From NCBI RefSeq assembly GCF_020447315.1, contig NZ_JAJADQ010000004.1, positions 248,001 to 312,000 of the forward strand: DNA of 64,000 nucleotides, in the 5' to 3' direction. The number at the start of each line of letters is the position of its first letter. Position 1 is the stretch's first letter. This document shows positions 24,260-33,209 of the stretch, piece after piece. Source of the stretch: Hymenobacter nitidus (GTDB lineage Bacteria > Bacteroidota > Bacteroidia > Cytophagales > Hymenobacteraceae). Below the pieces are notes generated by a model. It made no database searches. It was not told where the DNA came from and worked only from the letters and a program-made list of their open reading frames with translations. The position numbers and the translations under genes were made by a program.

Positions 24260-24775
24260 ATGACCTCTTTGGAATTCACCGATCAAGTACAAAAGATTTC
24301 CTACTCTCTAAAGCCCGTGGCCATGAACCTGACCCGCGACGCTGATGATGCCAAGGATTTGGTGCAGGAAACGTTGCTCAAAGCCATGTTGAACAAGGAC
24401 AAGTTCAAGACGGGCACCAACCTGAAGGCGTGGTTGTACACCATCATGCGCAACACCTTCATCAACAACTATAATAAGATCACCAAGCGCAATAGCAATA
24501 TTGACAGCACGGAGTACTTCCAGTACTTCAATACCGATGAAAACTACATTACCCACAACGGCGCCACGTCCGACTTTGTGGTGACGGACATCAACGAGGC
24601 CATTGCCAACCTGTCGGCCGACTACCGGACCCCGTTCATGATGTACTACATCGGCTACAAGTACCTGGAAATTGCCGAAAAGCTGCAGATTCCGATTGGT
24701 ACGGTAAAAAACCGCATTCACATTGCCCGCAAGGAGCTGAAAGACGCTCTGAAGGTTTACGCCCCCGGCGTGTAG
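24260..24775 (+). CDS. ECF-type RNA polymerase sigma factor
   Basis: A 171-residue sigma-70 family protein. Region 2 (DAKDLVQETLLKAMLNKDKF...NLKAWLYTIMRNTFINNY, residues ~27-75) and region 4 (YLEIAEKLQIPIGTVKNRIHIARKEL, ~134-162) are clear; there is no region 1.1 or 3. No anti-sigma gene is adjacent, which is unusual for a stress ECF. It sits between the crtZ/CarH-like operon and crtI but is isolated by terminators on both sides. In other bacteria such factors (for example CarQ) drive carotenoid genes in light; that role here is inference from position. Confidence 0.9.
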   Translation: MTSLEFTDQVQKISYSLKPVAMNLTRDADDAKDLVQETLLKAMLNKDKFKTGTNLKAWLYTIMRNTFINNYNKITKRNSNIDSTEYFQYFNTDENYITHNGATSDFVVTDINEAIANLSADYRTPFMMYYIGYKYLEIAEKLQIPIGTVKNRIHIARKELKDALKVYAPGV

Positions 24776-24810
24776 GGAATAGGGAGAATAGTTCTTGCGC
24801 CCGGGCGTAA

Positions 24811-24863
24811 TACGGGCCGTCAGCCACGAAGCACTAGCTCCGGGCTGGCGGCCCGTAATTTTT
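24811..24863 (+). terminator. Intrinsic terminator after the sigma-factor gene
   Basis: Arms tacgggccgtcagcc (24811-24825) and ggctggcggcccgta (24843-24857), 15 bp with one G-T pair, followed by ATTTTTT. It separates the sigma-factor transcript from crtI. Confidence 0.9.
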
Positions 24864-24973
24864 TGCTCCTTATTATACAATGTCTGGTTTGGCTGGCTAC
24901 CCACTTTGGGAGCCGGTGAAAACAAAGTTGGGAGCGGGTTTGTAGCTTGCCACCACCTTTTCTCCTTCTCGTA

Positions 24974-26476
24974 TTGACTTCCGCCCCTTCTCCCCAACAC
25001 GTCCTGGTTATCGGGGCCGGCTTTGCTGGCCTGTCGGCGGCCACTTCCCTAGCCCAGCGCGGCTACCGCGTTACGGTGCTCGAAAAGAATGAAGGGCCGG
25101 GTGGCCGGGCCCGGGTTTTTCAGGCTGATGGCTTCACCTTTGATATGGGCCCAAGCTGGTACTGGATGCCCGATGTCTTCGAGAAGTACTTTCAGCGCTT
25201 CGGCCGCCAGGTAGCCGACTATTATGAGCTGCTGCGCCTCGACCCGTCCTACCAGGTAGTGTTTGGGCCGGATGAGGCGGTAGATATTCCGGCGAAAATG
25301 GCCGAGCTGCGCCAGCTGTTTGAACAGTACGAGCCCGGCAGCGCGGCCCGGCTGGATGAGTTTCTGAAGCAGGCGGCCTATAAGTATGAGGTAGGCATCA
25401 ACCGCCTGGTGTATGCGCCCAGCCGCTCCCTGCTCGAGTTTGCCGACCTGAAGCTGCTGGTCGATATGGTGCGCATGGATGTGCTGCAAAGCATGCACAA
25501 GCACGTGCGCCGCTTCTTTAAGAATCCGAAGTTGCTGCAACTGGTGGAGTTCCCGATTCTGTTTCTGGGCGCTACTTCCGAAAACACGCCCGCGCTCTAC
25601 TCCCTGATGAACTACGCCGACCTGGCGCTGGGCACCTGGTACCCCAAAGGCGGCATGCACCAGATAGTGCAGGGTATGGTAAAGCTGGCCCAGGAGCAGG
25701 GCGTGACGCTGGAATACAACCAGGAAGTGCGGGAAATAAAGGTGGAGAATGGCCGGGCTACCGGCGTAATGACGGCCGCAGGCTTTCGGGCTGCCGATGT
25801 GGTGGTAGCCGGCGCCGACTACCATCACGCTGAGCAGCACCTGCTCCAGGCCGAATACCGGCACTACGACGAGGCCTACTGGGACAAGCGCACCATGGCG
25901 CCTTCCTCATTGCTCTTTTACCTGGGCATCAACAAGCGCCTGCCCAAGCTGCGCCACCATAACCTGTTCTTCGACGAGGACTTCCGGCAGCACGCCCACG
26001 AGATTTATGAAGCGCCCCAGTGGCCCAGCAAACCGTTGTTCTACGTGTCGGCGCCGTCCCAAACTGACCCGACAGTGGCGCCGGCCGGCTGCGAAAACCT
26101 GTTTCTGCTCATTCCGGTGGCGCCCGACCTGGCTGACCCCGACGAAACCCGGGAGCGGTACTACCATCTGATTATGGACCGGCTCGAGCGGCACGTGGGC
26201 GAAAACATCCGCGACGCGGTGGTGTACAAGCGCAGCTACGCCCACCGCGACTTCGTGGCCGACTACCACAGCTACAAGGGCAATGCCTACGGACTGGCCA
26301 ACACCCTGCGGCAAACCGCTATTTTGAAGCCCACGCTGAAAAGTAAAAAGGTTAATAATCTGTATTTTACGGGGCAGCTCACGGTTCCCGGGCCGGGCGT
26401 GCCGCCTTCCCTTATTTCGGGTCAGGTAGTGGCCGGGGAAGTAGAGAAGGAACAGGGCCCGGCCCGCCGCCGGTAG
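24974..26476 (+). CDS. crtI: CrtI, phytoene desaturase
   Basis: A ~500-residue FAD enzyme. The N-terminal dinucleotide fold is VLVIGAGFAGLSAATSLAQ with GAGFAG at 14-19 and the second strand VLEKNEGPGGRARV; the CrtI signature FDMGPSWYWMPDVF follows. The C-terminal signature is NLYFTGQLTVPGPGVPPSLISGQVVA. It desaturates phytoene towards lycopene at the membrane. The start is uncertain: TTG 24974 gives MTSAPSPQHVLVIG, TTG 24947 adds nine residues; no ATG is suitable. It is followed by crtB after 166 bases on the same strand. Confidence 0.95.
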   Translation: MTSAPSPQHVLVIGAGFAGLSAATSLAQRGYRVTVLEKNEGPGGRARVFQADGFTFDMGPSWYWMPDVFEKYFQRFGRQVADYYELLRLDPSYQVVFGPDEAVDIPAKMAELRQLFEQYEPGSAARLDEFLKQAAYKYEVGINRLVYAPSRSLLEFADLKLLVDMVRMDVLQSMHKHVRRFFKNPKLLQLVEFPILFLGATSENTPALYSLMNYADLALGTWYPKGGMHQIVQGMVKLAQEQGVTLEYNQEVREIKVENGRATGVMTAAGFRAADVVVAGADYHHAEQHLLQAEYRHYDEAYWDKRTMAPSSLLFYLGINKRLPKLRHHNLFFDEDFRQHAHEIYEAPQWPSKPLFYVSAPSQTDPTVAPAGCENLFLLIPVAPDLADPDETRERYYHLIMDRLERHVGENIRDAVVYKRSYAHRDFVADYHSYKGNAYGLANTLRQTAILKPTLKSKKVNNLYFTGQLTVPGPGVPPSLISGQVVAGEVEKEQGPARRR

Positions 26477-26642
26477 GTTGGCCTGTTGCCTCCAGAATGT
26501 AGAACTATGGACAGCTTTCGTAAACGCACAGACTGTTAGCTGGTTGCTGCGGCAGGCAAACTGCTGAGCCGCCTGCGCCCGTACTAAGGCAGGAGCTTCC
26601 GTTCCGGCTTCTTTCCCTCTGACTTCCAACTCCGCCCTTCCC

Positions 26643-27485
26643 TTGGACCACGTCGCCCTCTTTGATCAAACCAGCCTGGCCTGTAGCAAGCTGATTACCA
26701 AGCGCTACAGTACCTCGTTTACGCTGGGTATTCGCACCCTCGACCCGCGGTTTCATCTGCCGGTGTATGCGGTATATGGCTTTGTGCGCTGGGCCGATGA
26801 AATTGTGGATACCTTTCACGACCGGGACAAGGCTGCCATGTTTGCCGATTTTCGGCGCCAGACCGATGAGGCCCTGACCACGGGCTTTAGCCTGAGCCCG
26901 GTGCTGCACTCCTTTCAGCTGATGGTGCGCCGCTATGGCATCGACCGAGAGTTTATTGAGGCCTTTCTGAAAAGCATGGAAATGGACCTGGAAGACCGCA
27001 GCTACCACCAGTCCATGTATGAGGAATACATCTACGGCTCGGCCGAAGTGGTGGGCCTGATGTGCCTGCGAATTTTCTGTGAGGGCAACGACGACTTGTT
27101 TGAGCGGCTGCGCGAGCCGGCCCGGCGCTTGGGTTCGGCGTTTCAGAAGGTGAATTTTCTGCGTGACATTCGCTCCGACTACGAGGAGCGGGGGCGGGTA
27201 TACTTCCCCGGCGTGGTGTACGAGCGGTTCGACGACGCAGTGAAGCGCGAAATTGAGGCCGATATCCGGGCCGACTTCGAGGCGGGCTACGCGGGCATCG
27301 TGCAGTTGCCGCGCGCCGCGCGCCTAGGCGTGTACCTGGCGTACGTGTATTACCTCAAGCTTTTTCACAAAATCCGGCAGCTGCCGGCGGCACGAATATT
27401 GGGAGAGCGGGTACGCGTGCCCGACAACACGAAACTTTTGTTGCTCATGGGCTCGTACTTTCGTTATCGCCTCCGGGCTATCTGA
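26643..27485 (+). CDS. crtB: CrtB, phytoene synthase
   Basis: A 280-residue trans-isoprenyl head-to-head synthase. The first Asp-rich motif is DEIVD (52-56), the second lies in FLRDIRSDYEERGRVYFP (about 172-189). It condenses two geranylgeranyl diphosphates to phytoene. The start is TTG 26643 (MDHVALFDQTSLACSKLIT), which fits the family N-terminus. It is in the crtI-crtB-small protein operon: the next gene starts 18 bases after its stop. Confidence 0.96.
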   Translation: MDHVALFDQTSLACSKLITKRYSTSFTLGIRTLDPRFHLPVYAVYGFVRWADEIVDTFHDRDKAAMFADFRRQTDEALTTGFSLSPVLHSFQLMVRRYGIDREFIEAFLKSMEMDLEDRSYHQSMYEEYIYGSAEVVGLMCLRIFCEGNDDLFERLREPARRLGSAFQKVNFLRDIRSDYEERGRVYFPGVVYERFDDAVKREIEADIRADFEAGYAGIVQLPRAARLGVYLAYVYYLKLFHKIRQLPAARILGERVRVPDNTKLLLLMGSYFRYRLRAI

Positions 27486-27503
27486 CCACGAACTCACTGC
27501 CAC

Positions 27504-28031
27504 GTGAAACGTTTTCTGTTGTTTCTTTTCCCGCTTTTCACCCTATTCTCTGCTGTGCCCGCCACTTCTCCCTACCACCTATCTGCCCTTCGCCGCCACT
27601 ACGAGCAAGCTGCCGCCGACAAATCGGCCGGCGAAAAGTTCTACAAGCTCATGGCCGACTACAACGATAAAGATGCCGTAATCCTGGGCTATAAGGGCGC
27701 TGCTGAGGCCATCCGGGCCCGCGACGCCTCCATGTTCAACAAGCTTAGCTACGTGCAGGCCGCCAGCCGCACTTTCGACCAGGCCGTAGCCCTGGACCCG
27801 AATAATGCCGAGGTACGCTTCCTGCGCTTCAGTGTGGAAACCAACCTGCCGTCGTTTCTGGGCCTGAGCCAGCATGTGGATGACGACCGGCAGCTGTTGG
27901 TGCAAACCTTGCTTAAGCACCCCAAATCGGGGCTGGATGCTGAGGCTTTCCAGACCGTACGCGGGTTTCTGGTGAGCCGGGGCCACGTCAGCGACGAAGA
28001 GGCTCAGCAACTCAACCGCATTAGCAGCTAG
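27504..28031 (+). CDS. Small exported protein of the carotenoid operon
   Basis: A 175-residue protein with GTG start. Residues 1-20 (MKRFLLFLFPLFTLFSAVPA) are a signal peptide. The mature part is alpha-helical and TPR-like (QAASRTFDQAVALDPNNAEVRFLRFSVETNLP), probably periplasmic. It has no catalytic motif that I recognise. It starts 18 bases after crtB and is followed by a terminator, so it belongs to the crtI-crtB transcript. Its conserved-looking placement suggests an accessory role in pigment synthesis or membrane insertion, but this is unproven. Confidence 0.75.
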   Translation: MKRFLLFLFPLFTLFSAVPATSPYHLSALRRHYEQAAADKSAGEKFYKLMADYNDKDAVILGYKGAAEAIRARDASMFNKLSYVQAASRTFDQAVALDPNNAEVRFLRFSVETNLPSFLGLSQHVDDDRQLLVQTLLKHPKSGLDAEAFQTVRGFLVSRGHVSDEEAQQLNRISS

Positions 28032-28057
28032 TGCAATAGAGCTACAAGAAATACCAC

Positions 28058-28092
28058 AAAAGAGCCGTTCTACGCTTTGGAACGGCTCTTTT
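28058..28092 (+). terminator. Intrinsic terminator of the crtI-crtB operon
   Basis: Perfect 13-bp arms aaaagagccgttc (28058-28070) and gaacggctctttt (28080-28092), loop of 9 bases. It ends the crtI-crtB-small protein transcript. Confidence 0.92.
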
Positions 28093-28371
28093 TGTGTTTG
28101 CAGCTGAGTTCTTTTGTTTATGTTTTATAGGTGTAAAGTAAAACAAAAGCGCAGGTAGCGAGTATAGATGACAGAAAACTAAATGCCTTTATGTTAGGTT
28201 GATGGTAGCAAGGAGGCGGACATGGGGCAGACAAGGAGCTGCTTTGCGTGTTTAACTCCTTAACACAGAATCTTACTCCGTAGTCAGAACCGCATCTAGC
28301 TTGTATTTCGTATCTTCTGCCTCCGTGAAGCCCAACCGTAACATTCCGCCCGCTTCCTTGGTTTCCGAGCT
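28093..28371. other. Intergenic region before ispH
   Basis: 279 bases with an A+T-rich first half (about 28093-28200) that contrasts with the rest of the window. No convincing TAnnTTTG element, ORF, RNA gene or long repeat was found. It must hold the ispH promoter, possibly one read by an alternative sigma factor. Confidence 0.4.
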
Positions 28372-29220
28372 ATGCCGCACCACCTGAGCGTCCGTATTGA
28401 TCCTAATTCCGGTTTCTGTTTCGGCGTAATCTATGCCATTCAGATGGCGGAAGATATTCTCGACGAGCAGGGCTACCTTTACTGCCTGGGCGACATCGTG
28501 CACAACGATGAGGAGGTGCAGCGCCTCGAGCAGCGCGGCCTGCGCATCATCGACTATGACACGTTTGAGCAGCTGCGCGACGAGAAAGTGCTGATTCGGG
28601 CCCACGGTGAACCGCCCAGCACCTACCAGACGGCCCTGCAAAACGACCTGACGCTGATTGACGCTTCCTGCCCGGTGGTGCTCAAGCTGCAGAACCGCAT
28701 TAAAACCAGCTACGATAAGAAGGAGCGGATTTTTATTTACGGCAAGCACGGCCATGCCGAGGTGCGCGGCCTGCTGGGCCAGACCAGCGGCAACGCCGTG
28801 GTGTTCGAAAGCTTGGATGAGCTGCTGAGCCATGAGCTGCCGGCCAACATCACGCTCTACAGCCAGACTACAAAAAGCACCGACAGCTTCTACCGCATCA
28901 AAGGCGAGCTGGAGCACCGGGGCTACGCCGTGAACCCCAACGACACTATCTGCCGACAGGTCAGCAACCGCGACAAAGATCTGCGCAAGTTTGCCGCGCA
29001 GTACGACCAGATTGTGTTTGTTTCGGGCACCAAAAGCAGCAATGGCAAGGTATTATACCAGGTGTGTAAGGATACCAACCCCAACACGCACTTCATTTCC
29101 AAGGTCGAAGAGCTGCGGGCCGATGTCTTTCAGCCGGGTCAGTCAGTAGGTATCTGCGGCGCCACCAGCACGCCCATGTGGCTGATGGAAGACGTGCGGG
29201 ATGCCCTGCTGGCCCTGTAA
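28372..29220 (+). CDS. ispH: IspH, 4-hydroxy-3-methylbut-2-enyl diphosphate reductase
   Basis: A 282-residue [4Fe-4S] enzyme, the last step of the MEP pathway, making IPP and DMAPP. The three cluster cysteines are C16 (GFCFGV), C100 (DASCPVV) and C194 (DTICRQVSNRD). The active-site segment is KHGHAEVRG (H125, H127, E129), and the SGTKSSN and CGATSTP motifs are near the C-terminus. It lies between the crtI-crtB operon and crtW, so precursor supply and carotenoid formation are physically linked. Confidence 0.96.
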   Translation: MPHHLSVRIDPNSGFCFGVIYAIQMAEDILDEQGYLYCLGDIVHNDEEVQRLEQRGLRIIDYDTFEQLRDEKVLIRAHGEPPSTYQTALQNDLTLIDASCPVVLKLQNRIKTSYDKKERIFIYGKHGHAEVRGLLGQTSGNAVVFESLDELLSHELPANITLYSQTTKSTDSFYRIKGELEHRGYAVNPNDTICRQVSNRDKDLRKFAAQYDQIVFVSGTKSSNGKVLYQVCKDTNPNTHFISKVEELRADVFQPGQSVGICGATSTPMWLMEDVRDALLAL

Positions 29221-29276
29221 AACCGCGAACTTCGCCGTGCCGTAGTGCCTTCTGAGTGCCTTCAGCTTTTGATTTC

Positions 29277-30020
29277 ATGCCCGCAACCTCATCCTCATCT
29301 ACTCTCGTTTCGCCTGCCCCCCACCGGGTAAAGCCCGAGCCCCTGGGCTGGACTGGGCCGGGGGTAGCGTTGAGTATTATGGTGGTCTGGACTGCGCTGC
29401 TGATATTTCTGCTGGCTTTTTACCGGCCCAATTGGCAAACGCCCTGGCCGTATCTGCTGGCGGTGCTACAGACCCACCTCTACACGGGCTTGTTCATCAC
29501 GGCCCACGATGCCATGCACGGCGTGGTGAGTGCCAACCGCCGCCTCAATACGGCCTTGGGCACGGTGGCGGCCTTTCTGTTTGCCTACAACTGGTATCCG
29601 CGGCTGCTGCCCAAGCACCACGAGCACCACCGCCACGTTGGTACCGCCGCCGACCCCGACTACCATGACGGCAAACACCAGGGCTTTCTGCCCTGGCTGG
29701 TGCGCTTTGCCCTGAACTACGTCACGTGGTGGCAGATCGGCTTGATGGCCCTGACTTACAATCTGCTTAAGCTGGCTTTCCCGATGGCCAATGTTATTGC
29801 CTTCTGGATGGTGCCGGCCGTGCTGGCTACCGTGCAGCTATTTTTCTTTGGGACCTACCTGCCACACCGGGGCGAGCATGCGCCCGATAACCCGCACAAG
29901 TCGCGCACCCAGTTGCGCCACCATGTGTGGGCTTTTGTCAGCTGCTACTTTTTCGGCTACCACTACGAGCACCACGACCAGCCCTACCTGCCCTGGTGGC
30001 GGCTGTGGCAGACCAAGTAA
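29277..30020 (+). CDS. crtW: CrtW-type beta-carotene ketolase
   Basis: A 247-residue membrane di-iron enzyme of the fatty-acid-desaturase superfamily. The histidine boxes are H77/H81 (HDAMH), H114-H120 (HHEHHRH) and H229/H232/H233 (HYEHH), and FGTYLPHRGEHAPDNPHKS is the CrtW signature. Four hydrophobic segments are evident. It introduces 4-keto groups into beta-ionone rings; together with CrtZ it would allow astaxanthin- or flexixanthin-type pigments. ATG 29277 is used; the GTG at 29256 would add seven residues. It starts 56 bases after ispH on the same strand. Confidence 0.93.
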   Translation: MPATSSSSTLVSPAPHRVKPEPLGWTGPGVALSIMVVWTALLIFLLAFYRPNWQTPWPYLLAVLQTHLYTGLFITAHDAMHGVVSANRRLNTALGTVAAFLFAYNWYPRLLPKHHEHHRHVGTAADPDYHDGKHQGFLPWLVRFALNYVTWWQIGLMALTYNLLKLAFPMANVIAFWMVPAVLATVQLFFFGTYLPHRGEHAPDNPHKSRTQLRHHVWAFVSCYFFGYHYEHHDQPYLPWWRLWQTK

Positions 30021-30142
30021 GCTGAACATTAACAGATTGCGCAACAAATTTCCTGACTGAGCGGTGCTACAGGAGGAAATTTAAACACGGAATGTGCCTA
30101 TATTCAAGCTTCACAACCTGTTGTTGAGCTGCAAGATTGGCC

Positions 30143-32233
30143 ATGACGCGCTTCTGTTCGTTCTGCTTACACATTTGCTGTACCTGGGCGCTCATTAGTG
30201 GCGTAGTGTTGCCAAGCACTTTGGGGGCGCTGGCCGCCGCTGCCGACCCCGCGTCGCAGGCTCTCCCTGATACCCTGCAAAAGGACCTGGCGCTAACCAA
30301 CAAGCCGTTGCCGTTCCACCCGGAGGCTCGTCTGCGCTACGGACAGCATTTGCTGCAGCAGGCCTTGGTTGCCAAGAGTACAGACAAGCAGGCTGTCGGA
30401 CACCGCGTAATTGCCTCGGCCCAGCACGAGCTTCTTCGCTTCGACCAGGCGCTGCAGCATTACCGGGCCGCGCTGCGCCTGCATCGGCAGCTGCGCCAGC
30501 CCCGCCAGGCCAACGTCGACCTGGTGCATTTGGGCAGCACTCTACTTAGTCAGGGCGACACGGGGCAGGCTCACCGCGTGTATCAGGCGGCGTTGCGGGG
30601 CTTCACGAAGCTGGGGCTTCCCACTAGCATTGCCCATGTGCAAGAACGGTTAGGAGTTCTCTACGGGCGGCAGCGTAAGTGGCAACAAGCCTTGGCAAGC
30701 CACAATCAGGCCTTAGTGGCGTGGCAGCAAACCCATGACTCCACCAGAATGGCGGCCACCCTGAATGCCGTTGGGAACCTGCATTATCAGCAAAAGAACT
30801 ACAGCCGCGCCCTGTTTCACCTGCGCCATGCTATGCAGGTAGCCCGGCCCACCGATAGTCTGCCGCTGAGCGAGAGCATGGCCAACGTCGGGCGGGTGTA
30901 CCAGGATATGGATAACGACATCATAGCGCTCAACAGCTTTGTGCGGGCCGAGCAGCTATTGCCCCATACCGCGCCGGCAAGTGTGCGTGCCGCCCTGTGG
31001 CAGGCCGTTGCTGCCACCCACGATTCCCTGGGCCATGCCGCCGCCGCGGAGCGTACACTGGTAAGTAGCATTCCAATAGCGCGGCTCGGGGGCTCCAAAA
31101 CTCAGCTGAGCGCTATATATCAGTCGTTGGCCAGCCTATACCGGCGCACCGGCAATTATCGGCAGGCGCTGGCGACCATGACGCGGTTTGCGGGGCTGAA
31201 AGACAGTGCTTTTGCCGAGGAGCGCTCCGCCCAGGTAGCCGAGCTGCGCACCCGGTATGAAACCGAGAAGAAGGAGCGGGAAATTCAGCTGCTGACCAAG
31301 GATCGTCAGATTCAGGAGGCCAAGCTGCGGCAGCAGGCGGTGCTGCGCAATGCCCTGGCGGCCGGGGGCGTGCTGCTGCTGATACTCGTGGCCGTGCTGT
31401 ATCGGGGGCGGCAGCAGCAGGCGCGGGTCAATAAGCTGCTGGAGCGTAAGAATGCCGCCATCAACCGGCAGAAAGAGGAGCTGGGCCGTCTCAACCAAAC
31501 CAAGGATACCCTGTTCTCGGTTATCTCCCACGACTTGCGCAGCCCGCTCAGCTCCCTGTATTCGTTGCTCAGCCTGCTGAATATGGGTTCGTTGCCGCCC
31601 GAGCGGCTGGCCCTGCATTCGGCCCGTCTCACCCGCGGCCTGAACACCACGCTGTTGCTGCTCGATAACCTGCTCAACTGGTCGGCGGCGCAGATGAAGC
31701 ACGACAAGATCCGGCCCGAGCGGTTGCGCCTCGATGTGCTGGCCGAGGAGGCCGTGTCGCTGCTATTGGGCGATGCTGAGCGCAAAACTATTCTGCTGCT
31801 CAACCAATTGCCGGTGCCGACCTTGGTGCGGGCCGACGTTAACATGGTGCGGCTGGTGCTGCGTAACCTCTTGGGCAACGCCATTAAGTTCACGGCGGAA
31901 GGCGGGACCGTAACGCTGTCAGCAACGCACCAGGGAGGGTTTTGGAGCATAGCCGTGCACGATACTGGCGTCGGCATTCCGGCTGCCGACCACGACAAGG
32001 TATTCGGCAAGGCAGGACCTTTCTCCACTATTGGCACCGCCCGCGAAAAAGGGACGGGCCTAGGCCTGCAGCTGTGCAAGGAATTTGTGGAGCGCAACGG
32101 CGGCCAGCTTTCCTTCGTCAGCGTGGTGGCGCAGGGCACAACCTTCACTTTCACGCTGCCCGCTCTGAGTCCCGGGCAAGCCGAGGAAGTGGCGCCCAGC
32201 CCGCATATTACTGTGGCTGCTGCCGCCGAATGA
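30143..32233 (+). CDS. TPR-containing sensor histidine kinase
   Basis: A 696-residue protein. A signal peptide or membrane anchor is followed by about six tetratricopeptide repeats (residues ~60-380) in the periplasm, a coiled coil (RYETEKKEREIQLLTKDRQIQEAKLR), one membrane helix (LAAGGVLLLILVAVLYRG), a second coiled coil, then the kinase: H-box ISHDLRSPLSS with H463, N-box NLLGNAIKFT, G1 DTGVGIP and G2 GTGLGLQL. TPR kinases of this kind are common in Bacteroidota; the signal is unknown. ATG 30143 is used. The downstream LytTR regulator is convergent and overlaps by 26 bases, so it may not be its partner by operon logic. Confidence 0.93.
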   Translation: MTRFCSFCLHICCTWALISGVVLPSTLGALAAAADPASQALPDTLQKDLALTNKPLPFHPEARLRYGQHLLQQALVAKSTDKQAVGHRVIASAQHELLRFDQALQHYRAALRLHRQLRQPRQANVDLVHLGSTLLSQGDTGQAHRVYQAALRGFTKLGLPTSIAHVQERLGVLYGRQRKWQQALASHNQALVAWQQTHDSTRMAATLNAVGNLHYQQKNYSRALFHLRHAMQVARPTDSLPLSESMANVGRVYQDMDNDIIALNSFVRAEQLLPHTAPASVRAALWQAVAATHDSLGHAAAAERTLVSSIPIARLGGSKTQLSAIYQSLASLYRRTGNYRQALATMTRFAGLKDSAFAEERSAQVAELRTRYETEKKEREIQLLTKDRQIQEAKLRQQAVLRNALAAGGVLLLILVAVLYRGRQQQARVNKLLERKNAAINRQKEELGRLNQTKDTLFSVISHDLRSPLSSLYSLLSLLNMGSLPPERLALHSARLTRGLNTTLLLLDNLLNWSAAQMKHDKIRPERLRLDVLAEEAVSLLLGDAERKTILLLNQLPVPTLVRADVNMVRLVLRNLLGNAIKFTAEGGTVTLSATHQGGFWSIAVHDTGVGIPAADHDKVFGKAGPFSTIGTAREKGTGLGLQLCKEFVERNGGQLSFVSVVAQGTTFTFTLPALSPGQAEEVAPSPHITVAAAAE

Positions 32234-32951
32234 GGGAGCGGTTGACGATTCGCTCGGTCACCCGCTCACGGTAGGTTTGGCCCAGCGGCAGGGAATGGCC
32301 GCCCACCTTTACTTCCAGATTGCTCACGGCCTCGATGCGGGCCGTATTGACGAGGTAGGAGCGGTGCGTGCGCACGAACAGGCCCGGGGGCAACTGCTCC
32401 TCAATGTTCTTTAGGTTCACCAGCGTCAGGTGCGTACGGCCATCGGCGGTGTTGATTTTGGTGAAGTCCTTCAGGGCCTCGATATACAGGACTTCGCGGT
32501 AGTGCAGGCGCACAAATTGCGCGTCGGTGCGAATAAAGAAAGAGCCCCAGCCCGAGAGAATATCCTGGTTGCCATCCGATTCCACGAGGTTAGTGCGCAG
32601 AATACCGGCTATTTTATTGACGGCTTTCAGAAACCGGTCGAGCGAAATGGGCTTGAGCAAAAAGTCGATGACGTCCAGGTTAAAGCCTTCCATGGCGTAC
32701 TGCGGGTAGGAAGTCATCAGTACCACCAGCGGCGGGTGCTGCAGGGAGCGGACAAGGTCCAGGCCGCTGAGGTGGGGCATGGTCACGTCGGAGAACAGCA
32801 CCTGCACGTCGTGGTGCATCAGGTAGCGGTGTGCATCCAGGGGGTCAGTAAAAGCCGCTTTCACATCCAATACATCCGTCATAGCCACATAGGCCTGCAG
32901 CAAATCCAGCACCAGCGGATCGTCGTCGAGCAGCAAACAGCTAATCTTCAT
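32208..32951 (-). CDS. LytTR-family response regulator
   Basis: A 247-residue protein. The receiver domain has the acidic pocket D9-D11, phospho-acceptor D55 (FSDVTMPH), T80 and K100 (LLKP). The C-terminal LytTR DNA-binding domain (about 138-240) shows FIRTDAQFVRLHYREVLYIEALKDFTKI and GLFVRTHRSYLVN. LytTR regulators usually work with 5TM-5TMR or His_kinase-type (LytS-like) sensors; the neighbouring kinase is of the HisKA/HATPase type, so partnership is not certain. Its 3' end overlaps the kinase gene by 26 bases in convergent orientation. Confidence 0.93.
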   Translation of the reverse strand: MKISCLLLDDDPLVLDLLQAYVAMTDVLDVKAAFTDPLDAHRYLMHHDVQVLFSDVTMPHLSGLDLVRSLQHPPLVVLMTSYPQYAMEGFNLDVIDFLLKPISLDRFLKAVNKIAGILRTNLVESDGNQDILSGWGSFFIRTDAQFVRLHYREVLYIEALKDFTKINTADGRTHLTLVNLKNIEEQLPPGLFVRTHRSYLVNTARIEAVSNLEVKVGGHSLPLGQTYRERVTERIVNRSLIRRQQPQ

Positions 32952-33209
32952 AAAGCACGAGTTTCGAATAGGAAGTGGGTGAATATAGAAAGTTTAAATC
33001 GATTTGTGCTATTAATTATAAGAAGAAATCAATACTCGACGGGCTAATCCCGAGCTTCCATCTACTTTCGGTGGGGGTTGCTATACTTTAAGATCTTGGC
33101 AATAATAGAATTACATAACTTTTACTGAAATAAATCCTGACCTCTGCCTAGGTGGTTCTGGTTGTTTTCTTCTCGCGCATGAGTGCTCCTACCAACACAC
33201 CTATCTCTT

